Below the pieces are notes generated by a model. The model was not told the DNA's origin. It did no database searches and saw only the letters and a program-made list of their open reading frames with translations. The translations under genes and the position numbers were made by a program. A DNA stretch of 64,000 nt from an uncultured Gammaproteobacteria bacterium (lineage in GTDB: Bacteria; Pseudomonadota; Gammaproteobacteria; Eutrophobiales; Eutrophobiaceae): NCBI GenBank assembly GCA_943788005.1, contig CALSOP010000008.1, forward strand, positions 62,001 through 126,000, written 5' to 3'. Shown here in pieces: positions 1 through 9,152 of this stretch; position 1 is the stretch's first letter, and every line of letters starts with the position of its first letter.

Positions 1-1
1 A

Positions 2-1462
2 ATACGTGATGTTGTGATCGCGCGCCTGTTTGGTGCTGGTGCTGGCGTGGACGTCTTCATTGTTGCTTTTCGTATCCCTAATTTTTTACGCCGTTTATTT
101 GCGGAAGGTGGTTTTTCACAAGCTTTTATCCCTGTTCTAGCAGAATATAAAGAACAGCGCGATGAGGCATCTGTGAAGGCCTTGGTCGATCAAACATCCG
201 CAACTCTAGGTCTGGTTCTGTTTTTGGTCACTGTCATAGGTGTTTTTACTGCACCGTTACTCATTATGATCTTTGCCCCAGGTTTTGAAGATGCTAAACA
301 TGTCATTGCCACAGATATGCTGAGGGTCACGTTTCCCTACATTCTATTTATTTCTTTGACAGCCTTTGCTGCGAGTATTCTCAATACGTATAAACAATTT
401 GCCATCCCTGCATTTACACCTGTCTTGCTAAACCTGTCCTTGATCAGTTGTGCCATTTGGCTAGCACCAAAAATGGATGTGCCAATAACGGCATTGGCAT
501 GGGGTGTTTTGATTGCTGGTATTGCTCAGTTATTATTTCAATTCCCTTTTCTGATGCGGCTAAAATTATTTCCTCGGCCAGGATTAAATAGGGATAAGGA
601 GGGTGTAAAACGAATCCTCAAGCTGATGTTACCAACTTTATTTGCAGTCTCTATTGTGCAAATTAACTTATTGGTTGATACCATATTTGCCTCTAATTTG
701 GCCGATGGCAGTATTTCCTGGCTATATTTCTCGGATCGTATGGTTGAATTTCCGCTCGGTGTTTTTGGGATCGCCTTAGCGACTGTTTTATTGCCCAATT
801 TATCAAGTGAACACGCGAAAAAGGAGACAGGTAAATTTTCTAGCATGATGGATTGGGCATTGCGTTGGGTATTTTTGATTGCAGTGCCTGCGGCAATAGG
901 TCTTGCTGTACTTGCGGTACCTGTATTAGCGACATTGTTCCAATATGGTGAATTCACTTCCTATGCCACTATCATGTCAGGGAAAAGTTTATTGGCTTAC
1001 TCGCTTGGCTTACCGGCATTTATACTAATCAAAGTTTTTGCGACAGGCTTCTTTTCCAGACAGGATACAAAAACACCGGTAAAGATTGGTGCGTTTGCCA
1101 TGTTTGCTAATATTGGACTTAACTTTTTATTAGTTGGACAATTTGCACATGTTGGTCTGGCACTGGCAACGTCATTATCAGCTATCTTGCAAGCTTTCCT
1201 GTTATTCTGGTTATTACGAAAAGAGGGTTTTTATCGACCAGAACCAGGTTGGTTTAAATATGGTATCCAGATCATCGTTGCAGTCAGTACAATGGCTCTT
1301 TTGATACATTATTTCATTGCTTTACCTGAGCAATGGTTTGCATGGAATATGTTGCAACGTATAGGGCAACTGACCCTGTGGATATTCGCTGGTGGTATTT
1401 GTTATTTTGCCGTGCTTTGGATTACAGGCATTCGTTGGCAGAAGATGACAGTGCAGCACTGA
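2..1462 (+). CDS. murJ: Lipid II flippase MurJ (5' end outside window)
   Basis: Inner-membrane flippase of the MOP superfamily (MurJ/MviN) that moves lipid-linked peptidoglycan precursor to the periplasmic face. The reading frame is open from base 2 and starts with the family's RDVVIARLFGAG stretch, so the gene begins upstream of the window and the GTG at 14 is not the real start. About 486 residues are visible of the usual ~510, with repeated hydrophobic helices and the typical RRLFAEGGFSQAFIPV segment near residue 31. ribF follows after 29 bases, the usual gammaproteobacterial order. Confidence 0.95.
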   Translation: MRDVVIARLFGAGAGVDVFIVAFRIPNFLRRLFAEGGFSQAFIPVLAEYKEQRDEASVKALVDQTSATLGLVLFLVTVIGVFTAPLLIMIFAPGFEDAKHVIATDMLRVTFPYILFISLTAFAASILNTYKQFAIPAFTPVLLNLSLISCAIWLAPKMDVPITALAWGVLIAGIAQLLFQFPFLMRLKLFPRPGLNRDKEGVKRILKLMLPTLFAVSIVQINLLVDTIFASNLADGSISWLYFSDRMVEFPLGVFGIALATVLLPNLSSEHAKKETGKFSSMMDWALRWVFLIAVPAAIGLAVLAVPVLATLFQYGEFTSYATIMSGKSLLAYSLGLPAFILIKVFATGFFSRQDTKTPVKIGAFAMFANIGLNFLLVGQFAHVGLALATSLSAILQAFLLFWLLRKEGFYRPEPGWFKYGIQIIVAVSTMALLIHYFIALPEQWFAWNMLQRIGQLTLWIFAGGICYFAVLWITGIRWQKMTVQH

Positions 1463-1491
1463 TCGGTATAATTTACGGGTTTTAATAACAT

Positions 1492-2466
1492 ATGGAATTT
1501 ATTCGCGGCCTGCATAACCTACAGCGACAACGAAAAGATTGTGCTGCAACGATTGGAAATTTTGATGGTGTGCATTTGGGCCATCAGAAAGTTCTGGAAC
1601 AATTAAAGAAAATTGCAAAAGAAACAGGTTTAATATCAACGGTAGTAATATTTGAACCACAGCCCATTGAATTTTTTGCACCAGAAAAAGCACCGTCGCG
1701 ATTGACGCGCTTACGCGAAAAACTTCAGCAGTTTTCTCGTCATGATATCGATAGGGTGGTTTGCCTTAGGTTTAATGAGCAGATTGCGAATTTATCTGCA
1801 GAACAATTTGTCGATGATATTTTGTTGAATGCATTGGCGGTTAAAGAGTTAATTATTGGTGATGATTTCCACTTCGGTAAAAACCGACAGGGGAATTATC
1901 ATTATTTGGTCGATGTGGCAGACGACAAGGGGTTTAAAGTCGAGATGACAAACACCTTGAGTTGCCAAAGTGAACGCGTAAGCAGTACTTTAATTCGTCA
2001 GTTATTAGCTAATGGCGAGATGAATAAGGCGAGCGATTTACTTGGGCGTCCGTATAGAATAAGTGGACGCGTAGTGCATGGTGATAAGCGTGGCCGAGAA
2101 CTTGGATTTGCTACGGCCAATATAGAATTACATCGCTACTTGTCACCAGTAGTCGGTATATTCTCTGGTCGAGTTTATGGCATTGATAATAAACCATTAG
2201 ATGCTGTTGTTTATGTCGGATCTAGACCTGTATATAAAGGCGAACATGTTATTTTGGAAGTACATATTCTGGATTACGATGAGGATTTGTATGGTCGGCA
2301 TGTACAAGTTGAGTTATTGGAAAAATTGCGTGGTGAAGGTGATTTCAAGACTGAGAAAGAATTAGTCCTCCAGATAGCAAAGGACATTGAGAGTGCAAGA
2401 AGAAGTTTGAAGAAACATAACACACGAATTAATAATATAAATATTAGCAGCAATGACGAATTATAA
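1492..2466 (+). CDS. ribF: Bifunctional riboflavin kinase / FMN adenylyltransferase
   Basis: Makes FMN from riboflavin and then FAD from FMN. The N-terminal nucleotidyltransferase domain (about residues 15-180) shows [11 protein letters not shown] and the SSTLIRQLL segment. The C-terminal flavokinase domain (about 183-308) shows [15 protein letters not shown]. At 324 residues it has normal RibF length. Its end overlaps the start of ileS by 14 bases, so the two are probably translationally coupled, and both sit in the murJ-ribF-ileS-lspA-ispH run. Confidence 0.97.
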   Translation: MEFIRGLHNLQRQRKDCAATIGNFDGVHLGHQKVLEQLKKIAKETGLISTVVIFEPQPIEFFAPEKAPSRLTRLREKLQQFSRHDIDRVVCLRFNEQIANLSAEQFVDDILLNALAVKELIIGDDFHFGKNRQGNYHYLVDVADDKGFKVEMTNTLSCQSERVSSTLIRQLLANGEMNKASDLLGRPYRISGRVVHGDKRGRELGFATANIELHRYLSPVVGIFSGRVYGIDNKPLDAVVYVGSRPVYKGEHVILEVHILDYDEDLYGRHVQVELLEKLRGEGDFKTEKELVLQIAKDIESARRSLKKHNTRINNINISSNDEL

Positions 2467-5260
2467 AGACACATTAAATTTACCTAAGACCGCATTCCCA
2501 ATGAAAGCGAATCTTGCCCAACGTGAACCAGAAATGTTGAAGCAATGGCAAGAAAATGATCTGTATGGCCAAATACGCAAAAGCAAAGAGGGTGCAAAGA
2601 AATTTATTTTGCATGATGGTCCTCCTTATGCCAATGGCGACATTCATATTGGGCATGCAGTTAACAAGATCCTTAAAGACATCATTGTCAAGTCGCAAAG
2701 TTTAAACGGACTGGATGCACCATATGTGCCGGGTTGGGATTGCCATGGTTTACCCATTGAACTACAAGTAGAAAAAAAGATCGGTAAGGCAGGTGTTAAA
2801 GTTGAGCCCGACAAATTTCGAAATGCTTGTCGCGAATACGCACAGAAACAAGTTGATAAACAACGTACGGATTTTATTCGATTAGGTGTTCTTGGTGATT
2901 GGCAGAACCCTTACCTCACGATGGACTTCAAAACCGAAGCAAACATTGTCCGCTCGCTCGGAAAAATAATTGATGCGGGACATCTGCATAAGGGTGTAAA
3001 GCCTGTGCACTGGTGCACCGATTGTGGATCAGCACTGGCAGAGGCGGAGGTTGAATATGAAGACAAACAATCTCCCGCTATTAATGTGCGTTTTGCAGCA
3101 ACCGATAAGGACGCGTTATTAAAAAGTTTTAATGTAGAAACAGATATTGAATCTATATCAGTTGTAATTTGGACCACGACGCCATGGACCTTGCCTGCAA
3201 ACCAAGCGGTAGCTTTAAACTCTGGTTTTGATTATGTGTTAGTCAAATGCGGTAATGAAGCACTGGTTTTGGCCGAGGGTTTATATAAAGGTCTTATGTC
3301 ACTTTGTGGCATAGAAGATTATTCGGTGCTTGGAAATTGTCTTGGTTCTGAACTTGAAGGCCTGAAGTTACAACATCCATTTTATCAACGCGTGGTACCT
3401 ATTATCTTAGGTGATCATGTCACGCTAGAGGCAGGTACCGGTGCCGTGCATACTGCACCTGGCCATGGTCAAGACGATTATGCTGTTGGCTTAAAATACG
3501 GTTTAGAAGTTGATAACCCCGTAGGTGATAATGGTTGCTTCTTGCCCAATACAGAACTGTTTGCGGGCGAACATGTGTTTAAGGCCAATGCCTCTGTATT
3601 AAATGTGTTGGAAGAGCAGGGAGCCTTATTACATCAGGAAACACTACTACACAGTTACCCTCATTGTTGGCGCCATAAGACACCGATTATTTTTCGTGCC
3701 ACACCACAATGGTTTATCAGTATGGATGGCAATGGTCTACGCCAACAAGCGCTAGAAGCGGTTAAAGGTGTTAAGTGGTTACCTAGCTGGGGTGAAGAAC
3801 GTATCTACGGCATGATAGAAAATCGACCTGATTGGTGTATCTCTCGACAACGAACATGGGGAGTACCTATCGCGGTTTTTATTCATCGCGAAACTCAAGA
3901 GCTACATCCTGACACACCAGCGCTAATTGAAAAAGTCGCTGCACTTATCGATGAAAAAGGTATCGATGCTTGGTTTGATCTAGATGCATCAAGTTTGCTG
4001 GGTGATACAGCTGAAGAATATGCAAAAGTTACCGACACTTTAGATGTTTGGTTTGATTCCGGTGTTACGCATTATAGTGTTTTGCAAGACAAAGAAGATT
4101 TACATTTTCCGGCTGATTTATATCTGGAAGGTTCTGATCAACATCGTGGTTGGTTTCAATCGTCATTGCTAACATCGGTTGCGATGAACGATGGTGAAAA
4201 ACCTTATCGCAATGTCGTAACACATGGTTTTACTGTTGATGCCAAAGGCATGAAGATGTCCAAGTCTAAGGGTAACGTTGTTGCTCCGCAGAAAGTAATG
4301 AATGCACTAGGTGCTGATGTATTACGCTTATGGGTAGCATCTGCCGATTACCGAACAGAGATGAATGTGTCAGATGAAATTCTAAAACGCATGGCGGATG
4401 CCTATCGCCGCATTCGTAATACGGCACGCTATCTACTTTCTAATTTGAATGACTTTGACCCAGAAGAAAATAGTGTTGCTTATTCGGATATGTTGGAACT
4501 GGATAAGTGGGCCGTTGAACATTGTCTGCGCCTACAAGATAACATTATCACTGCCTATAATAATTATGAGTTTCATTTGATCTATCAATTACTGCATCAA
4601 TTTTGTGTTATTGAAATGGGTGGCTTCTATCTTGATATAACAAAAGATCGACAGTACACAATGCAAGAAGATAGCTTAGGTAGACGATCAGCACAGACAG
4701 CTGCTTATCATATAGTTCAAATGTTCTCACGTTGGTTAGCGCCTATTTTAAGTTTCACAGCCGACGAAATTTGGAAATATATCCCTGGAGAAAATACAAG
4801 TTCTGTTTTTCTTGAGGACTGGTATCAATTTGAGATTGATGAAACAGGTTCGAATGAAAGAAAATTAAAATGGGAAATGATCATCAGTATTCGTGATGAG
4901 ATAAATAAGCAACTTGAGACATTACGTGTAGGTGGTGCAATAGGATCTTCTTTGGATGCTGAGGTTGATCTTTATTGTGATGAAAATGTGTTTCAACAAC
5001 TCAGTAAGATCGAAGATGAATTACGCTTTGTATTAATCACATCTTATACACGACTACATAGCGAAGATGATCGTGATGATGCCGCTATCGACTCTGAAAT
5101 CTCTGGGCTTTCTATTTTGGTTAATCCATCTACGCATAGTAAATGTGTTCGGTGTTGGCATCATCGTGAGGATGTGGGTACAGATAAAGTTCACCCTGAG
5201 TTATGTCAGCGATGTATAGAAAATGTTGATGCAAAAGGTGAGAACCGCATATATGCCTGA
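2453..5260 (+). CDS. ileS: Isoleucyl-tRNA synthetase
   Basis: Class I aminoacyl-tRNA synthetase charging tRNA-Ile. It shows the HIGH-type motif in [14 protein letters not shown] near residue 60, an editing (CP1) domain with [12 protein letters not shown], the KMSKS loop ([10 protein letters not shown]) near residue 600, and a C-terminal zinc-binding part with CVRCW and CQRC. The 935 residues match the bacterial MRC-type enzyme. It overlaps ribF at its start and its stop codon shares one base with the lspA start (TGATG), so this is a tightly packed operon. Confidence 0.98.
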   Translation: MTNYKDTLNLPKTAFPMKANLAQREPEMLKQWQENDLYGQIRKSKEGAKKFILHDGPPYANGDIHIGHAVNKILKDIIVKSQSLNGLDAPYVPGWDCHGLPIELQVEKKIGKAGVKVEPDKFRNACREYAQKQVDKQRTDFIRLGVLGDWQNPYLTMDFKTEANIVRSLGKIIDAGHLHKGVKPVHWCTDCGSALAEAEVEYEDKQSPAINVRFAATDKDALLKSFNVETDIESISVVIWTTTPWTLPANQAVALNSGFDYVLVKCGNEALVLAEGLYKGLMSLCGIEDYSVLGNCLGSELEGLKLQHPFYQRVVPIILGDHVTLEAGTGAVHTAPGHGQDDYAVGLKYGLEVDNPVGDNGCFLPNTELFAGEHVFKANASVLNVLEEQGALLHQETLLHSYPHCWRHKTPIIFRATPQWFISMDGNGLRQQALEAVKGVKWLPSWGEERIYGMIENRPDWCISRQRTWGVPIAVFIHRETQELHPDTPALIEKVAALIDEKGIDAWFDLDASSLLGDTAEEYAKVTDTLDVWFDSGVTHYSVLQDKEDLHFPADLYLEGSDQHRGWFQSSLLTSVAMNDGEKPYRNVVTHGFTVDAKGMKMSKSKGNVVAPQKVMNALGADVLRLWVASADYRTEMNVSDEILKRMADAYRRIRNTARYLLSNLNDFDPEENSVAYSDMLELDKWAVEHCLRLQDNIITAYNNYEFHLIYQLLHQFCVIEMGGFYLDITKDRQYTMQEDSLGRRSAQTAAYHIVQMFSRWLAPILSFTADEIWKYIPGENTSSVFLEDWYQFEIDETGSNERKLKWEMIISIRDEINKQLETLRVGGAIGSSLDAEVDLYCDENVFQQLSKIEDELRFVLITSYTRLHSEDDRDDAAIDSEISGLSILVNPSTHSKCVRCWHHREDVGTDKVHPELCQRCIENVDAKGENRIYA

Positions 5261-5766
5261 TGGTGAAAAGCACTATGTTTAAATGGCTGACCTTGTCGGT
5301 GGTCATTATTATTTTTGATCAACTAACGAAATATTATGCGGTGCAGGAATTAGTGCTTTATCAAGCTAACCCGATCTTTCCGGGATTCAATTTGACGTTA
5401 ATGCACAACACGGGTGCCGCATTCAGTTTTTTAAGTCAGGCAGGTGGATGGCAACGTTGGTTTTTTGCCGGCTTAGCAGCGGTTATCTCTATAGGCATTA
5501 TTATTTGGATGTATGGCTTGTCACCAAGCAAACGCTGGCTTTTAGCGGCACTGGCCTTTGTTCTTGGTGGAGCAATTGGAAACTTGTGGGATCGAATAAG
5601 CTTAGGCTATGTGGTTGATTTTATAGAAATATATTTGTCATTTATGCCGTGGCGTCTATTTAACCCATGGCCGGCATTTAATATCGCTGATTCAGCCATA
5701 TTTATTGGTGCATTCATGCTGATAATTGATGCGTTTTGGTTTAATGAGTCCGAGAATGATTCTTGA
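5260..5766 (+). CDS. lspA: Prolipoprotein signal peptidase (signal peptidase II)
   Basis: Inner-membrane aspartyl protease that removes signal peptides from diacylglyceryl-modified prolipoproteins. Four membrane segments are visible. Family motifs are present in order: DQLTKYYA, HNTGAAFSFL, GGAIGNLWDRI, VVDFIEIY and FNIADSAI; the aspartates in the last two blocks are the catalytic pair. The ATG overlaps the ileS stop by one base. The fkpB gene that often follows lspA in enterobacteria is absent; ispH comes next after 56 bases. Confidence 0.97.
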   Translation: MVKSTMFKWLTLSVVIIIFDQLTKYYAVQELVLYQANPIFPGFNLTLMHNTGAAFSFLSQAGGWQRWFFAGLAAVISIGIIIWMYGLSPSKRWLLAALAFVLGGAIGNLWDRISLGYVVDFIEIYLSFMPWRLFNPWPAFNIADSAIFIGAFMLIIDAFWFNESENDS

Positions 5767-5822
5767 GATTTGATATACTTGCCCACAGATTTTTAAATGA
5801 ACACTTATTAAGGTAAAACTAA

Positions 5823-6776
5823 ATGCAAATATTACTCGCTAATCCACGTGGTTTTTGTGCAGGAGTTGATCGTGCCATTGAAATTGTAGAACGTGCGCTG
5901 ACACTATTTGGTGCGCCAGTCTATGTTCGCCATGAAGTAGTACACAACAAATATGTTGTACATTCCTTGCGCGATAAGGGTGCAGTATTTGTTGAAGAGT
6001 TGGATGAAGTTCCAGATGATTCAACTGTTATATTTAGTGCACATGGTGTGTCGAAAGCAGTACGTGAAGTAGCAGCACAGCGTAGTCTCAGAGTTTTTGA
6101 TGCTATCTGCCCCCTTGTTACCAAGGTACATATGGAAGTGGGCAAATATCAGGATGAAGAAAGAGAATGTATTTTAATCGGTCATGAAGGACACCCTGAA
6201 GTTGAAGGAACTATAGGTCAATACCAACCAAAGAATGGCAATGGTGGGATGTACCTGGTTGAGTCAGTCGAAGATGTCTTGAAACTTAAGGTTAAGAACC
6301 CAGAGTTCCTTGCGTTTGTAACGCAAACGACTTTATCGATGGATGACACTGCTCAGGTGATAAATGCATTAAGAGAACGTTTCCCTAAGATAGATGGACC
6401 GAAAAAAGAAGATATCTGTTATGCAACTCAAAACCGTCAAGATGCAGTTAAAAAGCTTGTTTCAAAATGCGACTTGATCCTAGTTGTAGGTTCGCCCAAT
6501 AGTTCAAATTCAACACGTTTGATGGAACTGTCACAAAAAGCGGGTGTTCCTGCTTACTTGATAGATGATGCTTCTGAAATCAAAAAAGAATGGGTGGATG
6601 GAAAAGAAAATATTGGTTTAACCGCAGGCGCATCAGCACCGGAAATACTCGTCGAGGAAGTTATCGCTAAACTGAAAGATTGGGGTGCTTCGATGGTTCA
6701 AGAAAACTCGGGGATTACTGAAAGAGTGGTCTTTTCGTTGCCTAAAGAATTGATCGAAGAAAAAGAGACGGCTTAA
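5823..6776 (+). CDS. ispH: 4-hydroxy-3-methylbut-2-enyl diphosphate reductase (IspH/LytB)
   Basis: Last step of the MEP isoprenoid pathway: an iron-sulfur enzyme converting HMBPP to IPP and DMAPP. Three conserved cluster-ligand cysteines are visible in [25 protein letters not shown] and [11 protein letters not shown], with [10 protein letters not shown] between the second and third. The 317 residues match the family. Its stop codon lies inside an inverted repeat that also holds the stop codon of the convergent downstream gene. Confidence 0.98.
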   Translation: MQILLANPRGFCAGVDRAIEIVERALTLFGAPVYVRHEVVHNKYVVHSLRDKGAVFVEELDEVPDDSTVIFSAHGVSKAVREVAAQRSLRVFDAICPLVTKVHMEVGKYQDEERECILIGHEGHPEVEGTIGQYQPKNGNGGMYLVESVEDVLKLKVKNPEFLAFVTQTTLSMDDTAQVINALRERFPKIDGPKKEDICYATQNRQDAVKKLVSKCDLILVVGSPNSSNSTRLMELSQKAGVPAYLIDDASEIKKEWVDGKENIGLTAGASAPEILVEEVIAKLKDWGASMVQENSGITERVVFSLPKELIEEKETA

Positions 6777-6785
6777 GAGCCGTCT
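6766..6785. terminator. Short bidirectional hairpin spanning two convergent stop codons
   Basis: The arms AGACGGCT and AGCCGTCT form an 8-bp stem with a TAAG loop. A-rich sequence lies on the left and TTTATA on the right, so it can act weakly in both directions. The ispH stop (6774-6776) and the stop of the minus-strand gene (6773-6775) both fall in the loop. The T-tracts are short, so termination efficiency is uncertain. Confidence 0.55.
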
Positions 6786-7234
6786 TTATATCCAGCCGCT
6801 TCCAGAGCACTTGTAAATTTAGAACGGCTATATCCTGTTAAGACCTCTTCTCCAATTATTGTTGTTGGTACTTTCAGAGCGCCAGTTAATTCTGTTAGTT
6901 CGTTTTGTATTTCAATGCTGTCATTAGCATTTTTTTCTGTAATTGGAATATTTCTCGCACCTAAAAACTCTCTAATTTCATCACAGGCTTCACAATCCGG
7001 AATCGCATATAGCGTGGCCTGAATATTCACATTGTCTGATTTTGTTTCTTTTGAGCTTGATCCCGTTGCTAGCTTTTTTTCGCCAACTTTGGTGAAGCCC
7101 GGAGGGCAAACTTTTTGAAAACTACGATTACCTTCTTCATCTTCACATTCAACAATATTTACAGCGGCATTTACATTTAAGAATATTAGAGACGCAACTA
7201 ATAGAGTGATGGTTTTAATTAGCATGGAAGCCAT
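6773..7234 (-). CDS. Secreted DUF4124 / glutaredoxin-like protein
   Basis: A 153-residue protein with an N-terminal signal peptide (cleavage likely after VNAA near residue 24). A short DUF4124-like part follows ([19 protein letters not shown]). The C-terminal glutaredoxin-like domain (about residues 73-150) has the redox pair C-E-A-C, a cis-proline segment KVPTTIIG and GYSRSKF. The fold suggests a periplasmic thiol-disulfide role, but the substrate is unknown. It converges on ispH with a 4-base overlap. Confidence 0.8.
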   Translation of the reverse strand: MASMLIKTITLLVASLIFLNVNAAVNIVECEDEEGNRSFQKVCPPGFTKVGEKKLATGSSSKETKSDNVNIQATLYAIPDCEACDEIREFLGARNIPITEKNANDSIEIQNELTELTGALKVPTTIIGEEVLTGYSRSKFTSALEAAGYKDGS

Positions 7235-7380
7235 AACTTAGACCCTCGTTATGTTGGGTAGATAGACTGGATTTCTTAACTGAATTAAAATCCATAAAAA
7301 TTGTCCAATCAAATGAATACAAAATTAATTTTCATACGTATACTTAATTATACACATTTATTTATAAAAGGTTCATTACT

Positions 7381-7836
7381 ATGATAAAAAACCACTTTCT
7401 GACATTATTGTGTTTGATTGTCACCGGTATTTTTCTCAGTTTGAGCGCAAATGCGAAAATGTATAAATGGGTTGATGAAGAGGGCAATGTTCAGTATTCA
7501 CAATCCCCGCCTAACTCGGATGTAACAGTTGAGGAAATCAAGCCTCCCAGCAAAGTAGATACCGACTCAGCTCAAAAGCAACTAGAGGCGCAAAAAGCGC
7601 GTGCTGATGAATTATCTGAGAAGAGATTGGAATCTAAAAAAGAGGCGGAAAAGTTAGAGGAAGAAATTGCACAGAAAGAGAAGCAGTGCGATCAAGCAAA
7701 TGCCAGATTAAAAAGTTTACAGAGACCCAGAATTAATTTTGTGGATAAAGATGGGAATACTGTGAGAGCAAATGAAGAAGATCGAATAAAGCGTTTGGAA
7801 GTCGCAAAAAAATATCTAAGCGATAATTGTAACTAA
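7381..7836 (+). CDS. DUF4124 secreted protein with coiled coil
   Basis: A 151-residue protein with a clear signal peptide (to about residue 25, SLSANA). The DUF4124 motif follows (KMYKWVDEEGNVQYSQSPP). The middle third is a strongly charged coiled coil rich in K, E, A and Q, followed by another short GNTV segment. DUF4124 proteins are common in gammaproteobacterial envelopes and have no established function. It is divergent from the DUF4124/glutaredoxin gene across a 146-bp AT-rich spacer that probably holds both promoters. Confidence 0.8.
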   Translation: MIKNHFLTLLCLIVTGIFLSLSANAKMYKWVDEEGNVQYSQSPPNSDVTVEEIKPPSKVDTDSAQKQLEAQKARADELSEKRLESKKEAEKLEEEIAQKEKQCDQANARLKSLQRPRINFVDKDGNTVRANEEDRIKRLEVAKKYLSDNCN

Positions 7837-7865
7837 TCTAATAGCTCGAGATTAAATAATTAAAG

Positions 7866-8600
7866 TTAAGTGTCAGCAGGATTGTTTAAACTCGGTTCTA
7901 CGTCGTAAGCATTTTTCAAAACTTCTTTGATTAGCTTTCCTCTCGGTGTCTCTTTATGTTTTTTCCAGAGAACACCCAGTGCCATCTTGGCTTTTTCGCC
8001 CCCCATTATTGCAAGACCAGTAATGGCTGATTGACTGACATAATGATTGTCACCATCAGCCATAGCCTTTAAGTATTCTACATCGTCTGGGTCGCCATTG
8101 AAGGCCAGGGCGATGACTACCTGTGCGCGATGAAATTCGTGTTCATCTTCTTTATGACTGTAAAGGTAATTCTTATACTCGTCGGTATCGTTTATTTTTA
8201 TGCGGTTGATTGTACTTGCGATTGCAAGCTTGACAGGATTTTTTCCAATTAGCTCCCATGATAATTCAGGATATTGGCTAGTCTCCGTTGCCCACATATC
8301 ATCCAATAAATTTATTACGCCTCTATGCCAACGCATACTGTATAAAGCATGGACAACATTTGTCAGGTTAGCTACGTCTTTATCCGTTAATGCTTGTCTG
8401 ACATCTGCAAGGTTTGCCTTGCCATATGCGATTTTTTTATGCAGTAGTTCATAGTTTATATTTTTTTTATTAATAACAGGTTCTTTATCTGTTTCGATTG
8501 GTGACTGAGTTTTCGAAACATCGCGATTTTGCACTTCCACATCATCGCTTGAACAGGCAGGTAAAAAAAACACTAAAAATAAAACAATATATTTAAGCAT
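7866..8600 (-). CDS. Lipoprotein with HEAT-like helical repeats, function unknown
   Basis: I place the start at 8600, where MLKYIVLFLVFFLPACSS gives a lipoprotein signal with a lipobox (LPAC). The frame stays open upstream to 8762, but that extension lies inside pilE and has no signal character. The ~244-residue product is mostly helical; RAQVVIALAF, SAITGLAIMGG and NPVKLAIAST look like HEAT-repeat helices. It sits 29 bases downstream of pilE on the same strand and may be the last gene of the pilus operon. No specific role can be read from sequence. Confidence 0.7.
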   Translation of the reverse strand: MLKYIVLFLVFFLPACSSDDVEVQNRDVSKTQSPIETDKEPVINKKNINYELLHKKIAYGKANLADVRQALTDKDVANLTNVVHALYSMRWHRGVINLLDDMWATETSQYPELSWELIGKNPVKLAIASTINRIKINDTDEYKNYLYSHKEDEHEFHRAQVVIALAFNGDPDDVEYLKAMADGDNHYVSQSAITGLAIMGGEKAKMALGVLWKKHKETPRGKLIKEVLKNAYDVEPSLNNPADT

Positions 8601-8629
8601 ACTAAAAATACAATTCCCTTGTGAAGGTA

Positions 8630-9052
8630 TTACTTGCCCCAACAGGTGGCGACATCCGAAGTGCCTGATTCGGTTCGCGTACCATCCTGAGCCAGTGATA
8701 AGCTTCCACATTCGACATCTGTAAATCCTTGTGGGGCAGCCGTCAGTACAAATTGTTGCCACGTGCCTGTAGTAGCCACGGTTAAAGCGTAGTACCCATT
8801 TTCACTAGTCGTAGGTATGCCAGCGGGTATTGTGTTATCTGCTGCCGCATATTTATTATTGTCAGAATAATAGCGTTCTAATCGTGCCGCTGAATCAGTT
8901 AACATTTGCCTTGCTTCTGAGCGTTTGCCGCGAAGTACATGGGCTGTATATGATGGATAGGCGATAGCAGCAAGAACACCAATGATGGCTACAACAATCA
9001 TAAGTTCTATAAGGGTAAACCCGTTTTGTTTAGGTGATAACATTCTTATCAT
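8630..9052 (-). CDS. pilE: Type IV pilin PilE
   Basis: Minor pilin of the type IV pilus. The prepilin peptidase site and hydrophobic helix are classical: NG|FTLIELMIVVAIIGVLAAIA, cleaved before F with Glu5 present. The C-terminal half has two cysteines (VECGSL and ATCWG) forming the D-region disulfide loop. It lies at the end of the fimT-pilVWX-pilY1 operon, where pilE is normally found. A second in-frame ATG at 9043 is an alternative start. Confidence 0.92.
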   Translation of the reverse strand: MIRMLSPKQNGFTLIELMIVVAIIGVLAAIAYPSYTAHVLRGKRSEARQMLTDSAARLERYYSDNNKYAAADNTIPAGIPTTSENGYYALTVATTGTWQQFVLTAAPQGFTDVECGSLSLAQDGTRTESGTSDVATCWGK

Positions 9053-9152
9053 TTCTCTTCATCCCCATCAGCAGTTACATTTTATATAAATTAGCATAAT
9101 TTCAGCTTAACTTTATTTCCAGTTGGCTATATAAAACCTCATATAGCCTTTA

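Noticed and set aside
8601-8762. N-terminal extension of the lipoprotein gene
   Set aside because: It overlaps pilE, has no signal sequence, and the lipobox start at 8600 explains the protein better.
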